Assembly (NCBI GenBank): GCA_965247245.1
Contig: CBDFGV010000003.1
Span: forward strand, 4,278,001-4,342,000
Direction: 5' to 3'
Length of the DNA stretch: 64,000 nucleotides
Source of the DNA: Tectiglobus sp965247245
Lineage (GTDB): Bacteria > Pseudomonadota > Alphaproteobacteria > Rhizobiales > Hyphomicrobiaceae
The stretch's first letter is position 1, and every line of letters starts with the position of its first letter. Positions 1-9,651 of this stretch are shown here, piece after piece. Made by a program: the position numbers and the translations under genes. The notes beneath the pieces were generated by a model. It saw only the letters and a program-made list of their open reading frames with translations, was not told the DNA's origin and made no database searches.

Positions 1-1882
1 CGCGAATGTCGGCGACCGTCAACAGCAGCAGAAGCTTGAGGCGCTCTGGCGTCTGCACGATGTCAGCAAAATCCCGGATGGTCTTGGGGTCGGACAAGTC
101 GCGCCGTTGCGCGGTGTCACTCATCGTCAAATGCTCTTCGATGAGCCATGAGACGGTATCTGTCTCAGCACTTGAGAGGCCGAACCGTGGACAGAGACGA
201 CGCGCAATCTCCGCGCCAATCACGGAGTGATCCTCGGGGCGTCCTTTGCCGATATCATGTAGGAAGGCTGCCACGTAGAGCGCCCGTCTATTCTGGATAG
301 ACGTGATGATCTCCGTTGACAGCGGAACCTCATCGGCCAGGTCGCCAGCCTCGATCGAGGTCAATTCCCCGACGCATCGCAGCAGGTGCTCATCAACCGT
401 GAAGTGATGATACATGTTGAACTGCATCATCGAAATCACCAACCCGAACTCTGGAACGAAGCGGCCAAGAATGCCGATTTCGTTCAAGCGCCGGAGGATC
501 CTCTCCGGCGATTTGCGTGATGTAAGGAGTTCCAGAAACAGGCGGTTGGCTTCAGGCGAAGTGCGCACATCTTCATCGATCAGACGCAGCGACTGGCGCA
601 TCAATCGAATGGCTTTCGGGTGAAAGAACGCGCCGGTCTTGTGGGACTGCGTGAAGATCCGCAACAGGTTCAATGGATCGCGCTCAAACACCTGGTCATC
701 GTTGACCGTGATCCGATCGCTCTCGATGTTGAACTCGGTTGTCTTGCGCACTTCGCGCCGCACCGTCCAGTTCATCGGGTTGAGGAGCCGGGTCAATGTC
801 GGTGACGCAGCCAGCTGCTGGATCTCCAGGTTGGCGCACAGGATAGCGGTCAGTTCACCGACATCCTTGGCAATCAAGAAGTAGTGGCGCATGAACCGTT
901 CAACGGCACGCAAGCCGCCAGCTTCGCGGTAGCAAAGGGTCTTGGCGATGATCGGCTGCATGTCGAAGGACAGGCGCTCTTCCGCCCGGCCGGATTCAAA
1001 ATGCAGGTGACAACGAACAGTCCAGAGAAAGTGGCTGCAACGGCGGAAGGTTGCGGCTTCCTCGCTTGTGAAGGTTCCGTCCGCCACGGTCTCAGAGCCA
1101 ACACCGCTGCCGGCCACGTACTTACTAAGCCAGTGCAGTGTGTGGAGATCTCTGAGACCACCCTTGCCGTCTTTGACGTTCGGTTCCACCAAATAGCGGC
1201 TGTTGCCGCTGCCGCTGTGTCGGCCATCGCGCTCGGCGAGTTTTGCTGCAATAAACTCTCGTGCGGTCCCCTTGACCACGTCGGCCTGGAAGCGCTCCTG
1301 AAATTGACCGTAGAGAGCTTCATCGCCGAGTATCAGCCGTGCATCGAGAAGCGATGTGCAGATCGTTGTGTCTGATTTCGAAAGACTGATGCATTGGCTG
1401 ATCGTACGCGTCGCGTGACCAACTTTGAAGCCGATGTCCCAGAGCAGATAAAGAATGTGCTCGGCAACGCTCTCGATCCACGGTGTCTGTTTGTAGGGAA
1501 GTAGAAACAGCAGATCGATGTCAGAGCCCGGCGCCAGCTTTCCACGGCCATAGCCACCGGTTGCAACCACGGCCATTTGTTCGGCGTCGGACGGGTTGGT
1601 CGTGGCGTAATAGACGTGATGGATCGTGTAGTCGTAAATCAGACGAATCAAATCGTCTTGGAACTGCGACAGCCCGGAAGCACATCCTGCACCATCGCCG
1701 TCGAGGTGCAGTTGTTTGCGCGCGGCTTCCCGGGCCTCGCTCACCAGCTCTTTCAGGCGCGCCAATACCTCGGGCCGCGCAGCATCGGCATGGCCAGCTG
1801 ACTTATAAATAGCTGTCAGCTCCTGACGCAGAGCGCCCGGATCAAAATACGGCGGTTTGCTGTGCACAACGGCATCCATCAT
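1..1882 (-). CDS. glnD: GlnD, bifunctional uridylyltransferase / uridylyl-removing enzyme (partial, C-terminus outside window)
   Basis: GlnD is the nitrogen sensor that uridylylates PII proteins when nitrogen is limiting and removes UMP when glutamine is abundant. I translated the minus strand from the ATG at 1882 (a second ATG follows at 1879) and the frame stays open to base 1, giving about 627 residues of a family usually near 900-950. The nucleotidyltransferase motif is visible at about residue 110 (GGYGRG...PGSDIDLL). The HD phosphohydrolase motif is near residue 540 (FLHDIGKG). The C-terminal ACT domains must lie outside the window. The start is only 2 nt after the mutS stop, so its ribosome-binding site lies inside mutS and the two genes are probably cotranscribed. 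Identification is firm; the exact start (1882 or 1879) is not. Confidence 0.95.
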   Translation of the reverse strand, partial: MMDAVVHSKPPYFDPGALRQELTAIYKSAGHADAARPEVLARLKELVSEAREAARKQLHLDGDGAGCASGLSQFQDDLIRLIYDYTIHHVYYATTNPSDAEQMAVVATGGYGRGKLAPGSDIDLLFLLPYKQTPWIESVAEHILYLLWDIGFKVGHATRTISQCISLSKSDTTICTSLLDARLILGDEALYGQFQERFQADVVKGTAREFIAAKLAERDGRHSGSGNSRYLVEPNVKDGKGGLRDLHTLHWLSKYVAGSGVGSETVADGTFTSEEAATFRRCSHFLWTVRCHLHFESGRAEERLSFDMQPIIAKTLCYREAGGLRAVERFMRHYFLIAKDVGELTAILCANLEIQQLAASPTLTRLLNPMNWTVRREVRKTTEFNIESDRITVNDDQVFERDPLNLLRIFTQSHKTGAFFHPKAIRLMRQSLRLIDEDVRTSPEANRLFLELLTSRKSPERILRRLNEIGILGRFVPEFGLVISMMQFNMYHHFTVDEHLLRCVGELTSIEAGDLADEVPLSTEIITSIQNRRALYVAAFLHDIGKGRPEDHSVIGAEIARRLCPRFGLSSAETDTVSWLIEEHLTMSDTAQRRDLSDPKTIRDFADIVQTPERLKLLLLLTVADIR

Positions 1883-1884
1883 GG

Positions 1885-4644
1885 TTACTCGTCAGCTGCG
1901 CGTGAAATTTCTTTGAGACGATACACTAATTCGAGGGCGGAGCGCGGTGTCAATTCGTCGGGGTTAACATCGCCCATCGCATCCTCAAGTGGAGAAGTTT
2001 CCGGCGCTTGAACCTCGCTGACGGCAGCAAACAGCGGCAGTTCATCGAGAGCCGCGCTCCCTTTACCACTCGTCTGCTCCTTCTCCAGTAGCTCAAGAAC
2101 CTCGCCGGCGCGCACTGTCACCGCCGTGGGCAGGCCCGCCAAGCGCGCAACATGAATGCCGTAGGAGCGATCGGCAGCACCCGGTTTGACCTTGTGCAGA
2201 AAGACGATCTCATCTTTCCATTCCTTGACGTCGACAGTGACGTTCGCAATTTCCCCAAGTCGGTCGGCCAGCGTTGTGAGTTCATGGTAGTGGGTTGCGA
2301 ACAGCGCCCGGCATCTGTTCACGTCATGCAGATGCTCGACCGTCGCCCAGGCAATGGAAAGCCCATCGAAGGTAGCTGTACCGCGGCCAATCTCATCGAG
2401 GATGACGAAGGATCGCTCGGTTGCCTGGTTCAGGATGGCAGCCGTCTCGACCATCTCGACCATGAACGTCGAGCGGCCACTCGCAATGTCATCGGATGCA
2501 CCGACACGTGAGAACAACCTGTCTACAACGCCGATATGCGCGGAGCGCGCCGGCACATAGGAACCAATCTGCGCGAGCAACGTGATCAGCGCGTTCTGGC
2601 GAAGGAATGTTGACTTGCCCGCCATGTTCGGTCCGGTCACCAGCCAGATACGACCTACCGCTGGATCGTCAAAGCCCGGCGGCGTATCCGACGCAACATA
2701 TGGAATGAGACAGCAGTCGTTGTCGATAAACGGCCCGGCGAGCTCCTTCTTGAGTGCTTGCTCAACGACGGGATGGCGGCCGCCGCGGACATCGTAGGTC
2801 AGCGAGTCATCGACAATCGGTCGCGTGTAGTTCTGGTCGACCGCAAGCTCACCCAGTGCCGTCACGCAATCGAGTTCGGCAAGTGCCGAAGCCATGGCAT
2901 TGAGGGACGCCTCGTGTTCGGAGATGGCGTTGGCCAACTCAGCAAAGATGTCATTCTCAATCGCAAGTGCGCGTTCCGCCGCCGATGCAATGCGGCCTTC
3001 AATCTCGCTCAACTCAACCGTCGTAAACCGCACTGCATTCGCCATTGTCTGGCGATGCCGGAACAGGTCCGACAACGGCTCCTCCATGAGGGGCTTGGCA
3101 TTGGCGGCGGTGACTTCAATGAAGTAGCCGAGGATGTTGTTGTGTCGGACCTTGAGTGTTTTTACGCCGGACGCTTCAGCGTACTTTGCCTCAAGGCTGG
3201 CCATGACATTGCGGCTGTCGTCGCGCAATGACAAGGCATCATCAAGGCCCTGGTTGTAGCCGGTGCGTACGAAACCGCCTTCTCGTCTGAGAGCTGGTGG
3301 CTCATCGACAATGGCAGCCGTCAACATGTCCGATAGACTTCCGGGTGGGCCCGCAAGGCTTTCAGCAATCGTTGCCAGTGCAGATGGCAAGCCAACTGCG
3401 CCGCCCGCTTTCTGGACGAAGTCGGCACACACATCCGCAATCGCTATGGCATCACGCACGGCGGCCAGATCCCGCGGACCGCCACGCTGCAAGCTCAAGC
3501 GTGATATCGCCCGCGCCACATCGGGTGCACTGCGCAATGCCTTCTGGATGTCGTCTCGCAGGTTTCTGTCATCAACCATGAAGGCCACGGCATCCTGGCG
3601 CGATGTGATCGAGGCCAGGTCACGCAACGGGCTCGAAATCCAACTGGCCAGCTCGCGCGCACCAGGTCCGGTGACTGTCCGGTCAATGGCGGCAAGGAGG
3701 GAGCCGGCCCGGTCACCGCTTGTCGATCTCAGGATTTCGAGGCTGGCGCGGCTGGCGGCATCAATGATCATGGTAGCGCCACGTCCGGAACGGCGCGGTG
3801 GCCGCACGGTTGGCCGCTTGCCCAACTGGGTGAGTTCGACATAGGTCAGCAGTGCACCGACAGCGGCCTTCTCACCGCGTGAGAATTCTCCGAATGCGCC
3901 GAGATCGGAAACATTGAGATACTCACACATCAGGCGTTCGCCACTGAGACTGTCGAAAGACGCTGCCGGAACCGGCGTCAGCGCGGCGGTGATCAAATGG
4001 GCAGTCCGCTCCAGTTCAGCATTCTTCAACACTGCATCAACTGACAGAATTTCACCCGGCAAAAGCCGGACGAGTTCTCCTGTCAGATCGACGCCTGCGA
4101 TCACGCCGATCTCAAACTCCCCGGTAGAAATATCCAACGACGCCAGCCCATAGTCGGCTTGCTCGCCGGGCTCTGCGAAAATGGCTGTCAGATAGTTGCG
4201 TGTCTTGGCATCAAGCAACGCGTCTTCGGTCAGTGTACCTGGCGTGACCAAGCGAACAACGTCCCGTTTGACAACCGCCTTGGAACCGCGTTTGCGCGCC
4301 TCGGTCGGGTCTTCGAGTTGCTCGCAAACCGCAACGCGAAAGCCTTGTCGGATCAGGCGCTGCAAATACTCGTCGGCGCGAACAACCGGCACGCCGCACA
4401 TCGGAATGTCTTCGCCAAGGTGCTTGCCGCGCTTGGTCAGAACAATCCCAAGAGCCTCGGCGGCAACAACGGCATCGGTGAAAAACAACTCGTAGAAATC
4501 GCCCATCCGGTACCAGAGCAGGCTGTCCGGGTTGGCGGCTTTGATTTCCAGGAACTGCGCCATAGAGGGCGTGACACCGGTCTGCGCTTTTTGAGCGGCC
4601 GGTGCTTGGGCGTCATCATTCTGCTTGTTTGATCGCCGCGCCAT
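1885..4644 (-). CDS. mutS: DNA mismatch repair protein MutS
   Basis: MutS recognises mispaired bases and small loops and recruits MutL. The 919-residue protein has the mismatch-wedging Phe-x-Glu motif at F50-Y-E52 (GDFYELF), followed by the connector, lever and clamp regions. The Walker A motif GPNMAGKST is at about residue 670 and the Walker B/ABC signature DEIGRGTATFDG at about 750. The usual signature reads GTSTFDG or GTSTYDG, so one Ser is Ala here. A C-terminal extension after the ATPase domain is normal for the family. A disordered Gln/Ala-rich stretch of about 25 residues precedes domain I. It is the first gene of a probable mutS-glnD operon. Confidence 0.97.
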   Translation of the reverse strand: MARRSNKQNDDAQAPAAQKAQTGVTPSMAQFLEIKAANPDSLLWYRMGDFYELFFTDAVVAAEALGIVLTKRGKHLGEDIPMCGVPVVRADEYLQRLIRQGFRVAVCEQLEDPTEARKRGSKAVVKRDVVRLVTPGTLTEDALLDAKTRNYLTAIFAEPGEQADYGLASLDISTGEFEIGVIAGVDLTGELVRLLPGEILSVDAVLKNAELERTAHLITAALTPVPAASFDSLSGERLMCEYLNVSDLGAFGEFSRGEKAAVGALLTYVELTQLGKRPTVRPPRRSGRGATMIIDAASRASLEILRSTSGDRAGSLLAAIDRTVTGPGARELASWISSPLRDLASITSRQDAVAFMVDDRNLRDDIQKALRSAPDVARAISRLSLQRGGPRDLAAVRDAIAIADVCADFVQKAGGAVGLPSALATIAESLAGPPGSLSDMLTAAIVDEPPALRREGGFVRTGYNQGLDDALSLRDDSRNVMASLEAKYAEASGVKTLKVRHNNILGYFIEVTAANAKPLMEEPLSDLFRHRQTMANAVRFTTVELSEIEGRIASAAERALAIENDIFAELANAISEHEASLNAMASALAELDCVTALGELAVDQNYTRPIVDDSLTYDVRGGRHPVVEQALKKELAGPFIDNDCCLIPYVASDTPPGFDDPAVGRIWLVTGPNMAGKSTFLRQNALITLLAQIGSYVPARSAHIGVVDRLFSRVGASDDIASGRSTFMVEMVETAAILNQATERSFVILDEIGRGTATFDGLSIAWATVEHLHDVNRCRALFATHYHELTTLADRLGEIANVTVDVKEWKDEIVFLHKVKPGAADRSYGIHVARLAGLPTAVTVRAGEVLELLEKEQTSGKGSAALDELPLFAAVSEVQAPETSPLEDAMGDVNPDELTPRSALELVYRLKEISRAADE

Positions 4645-4771
4645 CGAGGCCTGTGATCCACCGCTGATCTGTAAAACAGTCCAAGCCGACGCATTTAGCG
4701 CATCAACCGGCAGGCGTTAAGACATTGATACACAATTTATTCGATGCATCGGCGACAATTGTGGAGTGAAT

Positions 4772-6034
4772 CTACCTCTGCTGCGACTGCCTCAGGCCGA
4801 TTATGAACGGAATGACGGCAATCGCCGTGATCACGGATGCCGCGAGAAACGGTGCTCCTGGCAGGTAAATGGGAGCATTCGGACCGGTAAAATGGCCGAA
4901 TAGCTGTGTCATGAGCAGGGGTGAGACAGCGAGCGTTATGGCGGTCACGCTGGTCATCGCACCCTGTAGTTCACCCTGCGCATCATCTGCGATCCGGTTC
5001 GACATCAGGCCCTGCAGGGCAGGTGTGAGGATGGCGCTCAATGCGGTCAGTGGCAGGATCGCGTAGACCATCCAGCCTTCAGTGATGAAGCCGAGCATGG
5101 CCAGGCTGACGACATTGAAAAAGAAACCGGCATAGGCGGTGCGCACTTCCCCAATCTTCGGTAGCAAGATCCTGATGAGCCATGCTTGCACAATGACAAA
5201 GCCGACACCGACGACAGCCAGCGACAGGCCAACCTCAGCGCTCGACCACTTGAAGGCTTCTTTCGTGTAGTAGGCCCAAACTGATGGGTAGGCGAAATGC
5301 GCAATGTCAAAAAGGAAGAGTGCCACCAGAAACCAGGCAACAGTCGGCACTTTGCGCATCCGGCCAAAGGCTCCAAGTGGATTGGCCCGCAACCATTCAA
5401 ACGGCCGCCGTTTTTCCTTCGGGAGCGACTCAGGCAACACAAATGCGCCGTAGCATAGATTAAGCACCGCGAGGCCGGCAGCGGCGTAAAACGGTGCCCG
5501 CGTGCCGTACTCGGCGATCAGCCCACCAATCACCGGCCCAATGACGAACCCCAGCCCGAACCCGGCGCCAAGTAGTCCGAAATTCTTCGCACGATCCTCC
5601 GGCTTGCTGACATCTGCGACATAGGCATTGCAGGTGGAGTAGGTCGCCGCCGCGATCCCGGCAATGATCCGCCCGACGAACAAGACCAGCAGAGACGGCG
5701 CCAAGGCCATGATAATATAGTCAACCGCCATGACAGCCAGAGAGGCAAGCAGTATTGGGCGGCGGCCAAAGCGGTCGGACAGATTGCCAACCGTTGGTCC
5801 GAAGACAAACTGCATGACGGCGTAGGAAAACGACATCCAGCCGCCCCAGAGCGCGGCGCCGGAATAGCCAAGATTTGTCACTTCGCGAATGAGGTCCGGC
5901 AGTACCGGGATAATGATGCCGAAGCCGATTGAATCGATGCAGACCGTCAGGAAAACAAACATGGTGGCATGAAATCCACCCTTGGACTTCGGTGCCGAGT
6001 TGTCCTGTTCACCGGTGTGCGTATCGTCCTGCAT
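4772..6034 (-). CDS. MFS transporter, tetracycline-exporter (TetA/TCR-like) family
   Basis: A 420-residue polytopic membrane protein of the major facilitator superfamily, probably a proton-coupled drug or metabolite exporter. The loop 2-3 motif A appears as GNLSDRFGRRPIL. The following helix and the segment GRIIAGIAAATYSTCNAYVADV match the TetA-like drug:H+ antiporter group. Twelve hydrophobic segments are expected from the sequence, and the length fits. A GGGGGATT Shine-Dalgarno stretch lies just upstream of the ATG. It stands alone between cioAB and mutS, all on the minus strand, and no regulator is adjacent. The substrate cannot be predicted; resistance to tetracycline should not be assumed. 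Confidence 0.85.
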   Translation of the reverse strand: MQDDTHTGEQDNSAPKSKGGFHATMFVFLTVCIDSIGFGIIIPVLPDLIREVTNLGYSGAALWGGWMSFSYAVMQFVFGPTVGNLSDRFGRRPILLASLAVMAVDYIIMALAPSLLVLFVGRIIAGIAAATYSTCNAYVADVSKPEDRAKNFGLLGAGFGLGFVIGPVIGGLIAEYGTRAPFYAAAGLAVLNLCYGAFVLPESLPKEKRRPFEWLRANPLGAFGRMRKVPTVAWFLVALFLFDIAHFAYPSVWAYYTKEAFKWSSAEVGLSLAVVGVGFVIVQAWLIRILLPKIGEVRTAYAGFFFNVVSLAMLGFITEGWMVYAILPLTALSAILTPALQGLMSNRIADDAQGELQGAMTSVTAITLAVSPLLMTQLFGHFTGPNAPIYLPGAPFLAASVITAIAVIPFIIGLRQSQQR

Positions 6035-6127
6035 TTAATCCCCCGTCGACGATGAGAGCGTGCCTAAGCCGCATGTTTGGCCGCCCGGTTTTCGGGGCAA
6101 GTGCATAAGGAAAGCGTAATCTAAAGG

Positions 6128-7141
6128 TCAGTGGTAGCCTTCACCAGGGCGGATCTTGCCACGGAACGTCCAATAAACGAAGACGGTGTAAGCCAGAATG
6201 ACAGGCAACATAATGGCCGTCCCCACCAGCATGAAAAGTTGCGATGAGGGCGCAGCCGAAACATCCCAGATGGTCAGCGATGGCGGCACCATGAACGGCA
6301 GGTTCGAAACCGCGAGCCCGACGTAGCCAAGTAAGAACAAGAGGACCGACAACAGAAACGGAGCAACGTCTTGTTCCTTATGAAGTGCGCGCCAGCATAG
6401 CGCCGCGGCGACGATAGCAAGCAATGGAATAGGTGCCAGATAGAACAGATTGGGCAGTGTGAACCAGCGCTCAAAAATGCGATCAACGGCGAAGGGCGTC
6501 CACAAGCTGATCAAGGCCATTGCAGCCATCACCCCGAGCAGCAGCAACTTGGCGTGTTCCCGAGCGCGAATGGCAACCTGACCCTCGGTGCGCATTACAA
6601 GCCATGTCGCGCCGAGCAACGCGTAGCCCGCAACCACTGACAAGCCGGTGACAACGGTGAAGGGTGTTAGCCAGTCAAACGTACCGCCGGAAAATGCGTT
6701 GTTCTCAACTGCAATGCCTTCCAATAGACCACCAAGGACAAGGCCTTGCGCGAAGGCAGCAAAAATCGATCCACCGGCGAAGGACAGATCCCAGAGATGG
6801 TGGTCCGGTTTGGCGACCCACCGAAACTCGAACGCGACGCCTCGAAAGACAAGTGCCAACAGCATCACGATAATCGGCAGATAGAGCGCCGGCATGATGA
6901 TGCCGTAGGCCAGCGGAAACGCCACGAATAGACCGCCGCCACCGAGGATGAGCCAGGTCTCATTGCCATCCCAGAAGGGCGCGACGGAGTTCATCATCAC
7001 GTCGCGATCCTGCTCGTCCTTGTAGAACGGGTAAAGTATGCCGATGCCAAGATCAAAGCCATCAAGGATGACGTACATCGCAACGGCCGTCCCAATGAGG
7101 CCGGCCCACACCACCGGTAGCCAGGTTGCCATATCATCCAT
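6128..7141 (-). CDS. cioB: Quinol oxidase bd-type subunit II (CydB/CioB)
   Basis: Membrane subunit II of a cytochrome bd-type ubiquinol oxidase, which reduces oxygen to water without pumping protons. The 337-residue protein starts with a helix containing GTAVAMYVILDGFDLGIGIL, the conserved N-terminal CydB segment. It continues with NSVAPFWDGNETWLILGGGG, the most conserved stretch of the family. Several further transmembrane helices follow. It begins 3 nt downstream of the cioA stop codon, so the two subunits are translated from one transcript. I found no CydX-like small ORF in the 93 nt behind it and no cydDC genes in the window. Confidence 0.95.
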   Translation of the reverse strand: MDDMATWLPVVWAGLIGTAVAMYVILDGFDLGIGILYPFYKDEQDRDVMMNSVAPFWDGNETWLILGGGGLFVAFPLAYGIIMPALYLPIIVMLLALVFRGVAFEFRWVAKPDHHLWDLSFAGGSIFAAFAQGLVLGGLLEGIAVENNAFSGGTFDWLTPFTVVTGLSVVAGYALLGATWLVMRTEGQVAIRAREHAKLLLLGVMAAMALISLWTPFAVDRIFERWFTLPNLFYLAPIPLLAIVAAALCWRALHKEQDVAPFLLSVLLFLLGYVGLAVSNLPFMVPPSLTIWDVSAAPSSQLFMLVGTAIMLPVILAYTVFVYWTFRGKIRPGEGYH

Positions 7142-7144
7142 GCG

Positions 7145-8545
7145 CTATTCTCCCGGCTTGATAGCTTCGCGTGTCGCCCCGGTGGCGGCAGACAGCGGCC
7201 GTTGATTAAGCTGTTCATCCTCGACAGCTGTCGCGGCCCCCTGCGGACCTTTCTCAATCAGGCGATTGATGTAGTAGACGCCCATCGAGAAGACGCTGGT
7301 GTAGACGATCACAAACAGTATAAGGCTGAACAGTACGGTCTCAAAGACGACCGGAGACACCGCGTCGACCGTGCGCAGAATACCATGTGCAACCCAGGGC
7401 TGGCGACCGGTTTCCGTCACCCACCATCCGGCAAGGATGGCAATAAAACCCATCGGCCAGACGAAGCGGGACGCGCCGATAAACCAGCGGTTCTGGAACA
7501 ATTGCCCGCGCCACCACAACCAGGCACCAACCGCACCCAGCAGGATCATGAGCATACCGAGACCAACCATGATGCGGAATGCAAAGAAAACCGGCCAGAC
7601 CGGCGGCCGGTCTTCAGGCTTGAAGTCCTTCAGGCCCTTGAACTTGCCGTCAATCTTATGCGTGAGAATAAGGCTCGCGATATTCGGTATCGAGATCTCG
7701 TAGTCGTTGCGTTCCTCTTTCGTATTGGGAATTGCAAACAGCACCAGCGCGCCCGGCTTGCTACCATCCCAATGAGCCTCCATGGCGGCGATTTTGGCCG
7801 GCTGATGCTTGAGGGTATTGAGACCGTGTTGATCGCCAATCAACAGCTGCAGCGGCGCGAGAAAGATGACCATGCCAAGCCCCATCCGCAGCATGGTTTT
7901 GGCTTCATCCTCGAAACGACCGGCCCATAAGTAGCGGGCGCCAACGGCCAGCACGACCAGCGACGTTGTAAGGTACGCGGCAGTGAACATATGTGCGAAG
8001 CGATAGGGAAAGCTCGGATTGAACACAATCGCCCACCAGTCCACAGGGTAGGCAATGCCATCGCGGATCTCATGACCGGCTGGCGTGTGCATCCAGCTGT
8101 TAGCGGATAGTATCCAAAAAGCTGACAGCGACGTCCCAATCGCTACGAGAATGGCTGATGTCACATGCAGATTGGGATGCACGCGGTTCCAGCCAAACAG
8201 CATGATCCCAAGGAACGTTGCTTCCAGGAAGAAGGCCGTAATCACTTCGTAGCCGATTAGCGGACCGACGACGTTGCCAACAACAATTGAGAATTGCGAC
8301 CAGTTGGTACCAAACTGATAGGACAGGACGATGCCGGAAACCACGCCCATCGCGAAGGATACGGCGAAGATCTTAGTCCAGAAACGTGCTAGGCGATAAA
8401 GGTGTTCGCGCCCGGTAAGCCGCCACCTGACAAGCAGCGTCGCGATGAACGCAGCAAGTCCGATCGTAAAACTCGGAAATATGATATGGAAAGCGACAGT
8501 AAATGCGAACTGTATGCGCGCCAGTAGGACAGCATCGAGATCCAT
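7145..8545 (-). CDS. cioA: Quinol oxidase bd-type subunit I, CIO type (CydA/CioA)
   Basis: Subunit I carries the haem groups and the quinol-oxidising site. In this 466-residue protein the haem b595 ligand is expected at H20 (FTVAFHIIFP). The second conserved His is in HMFTAAYLTTS, and GDQHG and GWWVTETGRQPW mark further conserved helices. The Q-loop region between IGDQHG and the later helices is short compared with E. coli CydA (522 residues). This short form is the hallmark of the cyanide-insensitive (CIO) branch. First gene of the cioAB pair. The 128-nt divergent spacer to the next plus-strand gene must hold its promoter, but I see no convincing FNR box there. Confidence 0.94.
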   Translation of the reverse strand: MDLDAVLLARIQFAFTVAFHIIFPSFTIGLAAFIATLLVRWRLTGREHLYRLARFWTKIFAVSFAMGVVSGIVLSYQFGTNWSQFSIVVGNVVGPLIGYEVITAFFLEATFLGIMLFGWNRVHPNLHVTSAILVAIGTSLSAFWILSANSWMHTPAGHEIRDGIAYPVDWWAIVFNPSFPYRFAHMFTAAYLTTSLVVLAVGARYLWAGRFEDEAKTMLRMGLGMVIFLAPLQLLIGDQHGLNTLKHQPAKIAAMEAHWDGSKPGALVLFAIPNTKEERNDYEISIPNIASLILTHKIDGKFKGLKDFKPEDRPPVWPVFFAFRIMVGLGMLMILLGAVGAWLWWRGQLFQNRWFIGASRFVWPMGFIAILAGWWVTETGRQPWVAHGILRTVDAVSPVVFETVLFSLILFVIVYTSVFSMGVYYINRLIEKGPQGAATAVEDEQLNQRPLSAATGATREAIKPGE

Positions 8546-8673
8546 GGAAATCCTCGCATGTCATCATCGCCAAACCTAAGCTATACTTGCAATGCAATGA
8601 GCCGCGATGACAGGTGAAGCGCTGCCGCATGTGCGTGAAGGTCACAACACAAGCGATACAGGAGGTTTGACCG

Positions 8674-9117
8674 ATGAAAGTTAGTGAACGACTACTCCTG
8701 GAGTTAGCAATCGCCGAAATCGAAGGCTTACATGCTTTTATCTCGCAATGGTTTCGCGGTGAATTGGAACGGACCAGCGAGATCTACGAACGTGGATTTA
8801 CTGAGCGGCTATCGGACAACCTGGTTAACATCCAACCGAGCGGCCAGGTTTTGACACGGGCCGATCTGCTCGACCCCATTGAGGCCGCTCACGGTGCCAA
8901 TCCCGATTTCCGCATCTCGATCAGCGACGTCACGCTGCGCCACGTCAGCAAGGATCAGACCCTCATCCAGGCAACCTACGTGGAACATCAAACCGGCGCG
9001 CGTAATAGCACGCCGCCAGACAACGACCGCATCTCTACAGTTCTGTTCAGCCGCGATCCCCACACCGACAGGTTGACCTGGCAGCATCTTCATGAGACCG
9101 CGGTTCGCGGCGCCTGA
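8674..9117 (+). CDS. Small protein with NTF2-like (DUF4440-type) fold, function unknown
   Basis: A 147-residue soluble protein with no signal peptide or membrane segment. The layout resembles the NTF2-like/DUF4440 fold: an N-terminal helix with ISQWFRGELERTSEIY, then a strand-rich half ending in LTWQHLHETAV. Such proteins bind small ligands or are remote enzymes, and no catalytic residue can be assigned here. AGGAGG lies about 9 nt before the ATG. It is divergent from cioA and convergent with the GlcG-like gene, with only 3 nt between the stop codons. The family call rests on general pattern only. Confidence 0.6.
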   Translation: MKVSERLLLELAIAEIEGLHAFISQWFRGELERTSEIYERGFTERLSDNLVNIQPSGQVLTRADLLDPIEAAHGANPDFRISISDVTLRHVSKDQTLIQATYVEHQTGARNSTPPDNDRISTVLFSRDPHTDRLTWQHLHETAVRGA

Positions 9118-9120
9118 ACG

Positions 9121-9612
9121 CTATAACTTTGCGTCGCGCCAGCTTTCGGCAGGTGCCTCGGGATGGCTCGCGAGACCGGCCTTTTGGATGCCGGTTATCG
9201 CCGCGTACTCATCGCAGTCTGATGTATCTCCGCTGATGCCGACCGCGCCGATAGCTTTGCCGGCATCATCGAGAATAAGCACGCCACCGGGTACCGCCAC
9301 GAACCGGCCGTCAGATGCCGCCGATATCGCAGCCTGAAAGGCCGGCCGCTCCTTGAGGCGATCGCGCAGTGTCCGGCTTCCAACACCCATGCCGAGCGCA
9401 GCCGACGCCTTGCCGATGGCAATTTCAGCGCGGACGATGCCGCAGCCATCCTCTCGCTTGAGGACAACAATCTGACCACCGGAGTCCAGCACCGCAATCG
9501 TCAGCGGCAGCATGTCTTCGGCGCGTGCTGCACTGAGAGCACCGTCGGCAATCTGATCGGCAACCGCCAACGACAAAGATGATGCGACGTCGATCAAAAA
9601 TCTCTTGGCCAT
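9121..9612 (-). CDS. GlcG/HbpS-family (DUF336) haem-binding-like protein
   Basis: A 163-residue protein of the GlcG/HbpS (DUF336) family. Members are small soluble proteins, some binding haem or cobalamin and some encoded beside glycolate or diol catabolic genes. Family features include the Ala-rich first helix with SLAVADQIADGAL and the strand LTIAVLDSGGQIVVLKREDG. The C-terminal GGVLILDDAGKAIGAVGISGD is also typical. An AAGGTAGG Shine-Dalgarno stretch precedes the ATG. It follows the DUF169 gene by 39 nt on the same strand, so the two probably form an operon. The role is unknown. Confidence 0.8.
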   Translation of the reverse strand: MAKRFLIDVASSLSLAVADQIADGALSAARAEDMLPLTIAVLDSGGQIVVLKREDGCGIVRAEIAIGKASAALGMGVGSRTLRDRLKERPAFQAAISAASDGRFVAVPGGVLILDDAGKAIGAVGISGDTSDCDEYAAITGIQKAGLASHPEAPAESWRDAKL

Positions 9613-9651
9613 TGCGCCTACCTTGCCCTCGACCTCTACCCTGGTTGCAAC

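Noticed and set aside
874..1375. Overlapping open frames on both strands
   Set aside because: They lie inside glnD, whose true frame was truncated at the window edge and is continuous to base 1.
4772..6034. Tetracycline resistance determinant
   Set aside because: The MFS protein is in the TetA-like group, but it has no adjacent TetR, no mobile element and no evidence of drug specificity.
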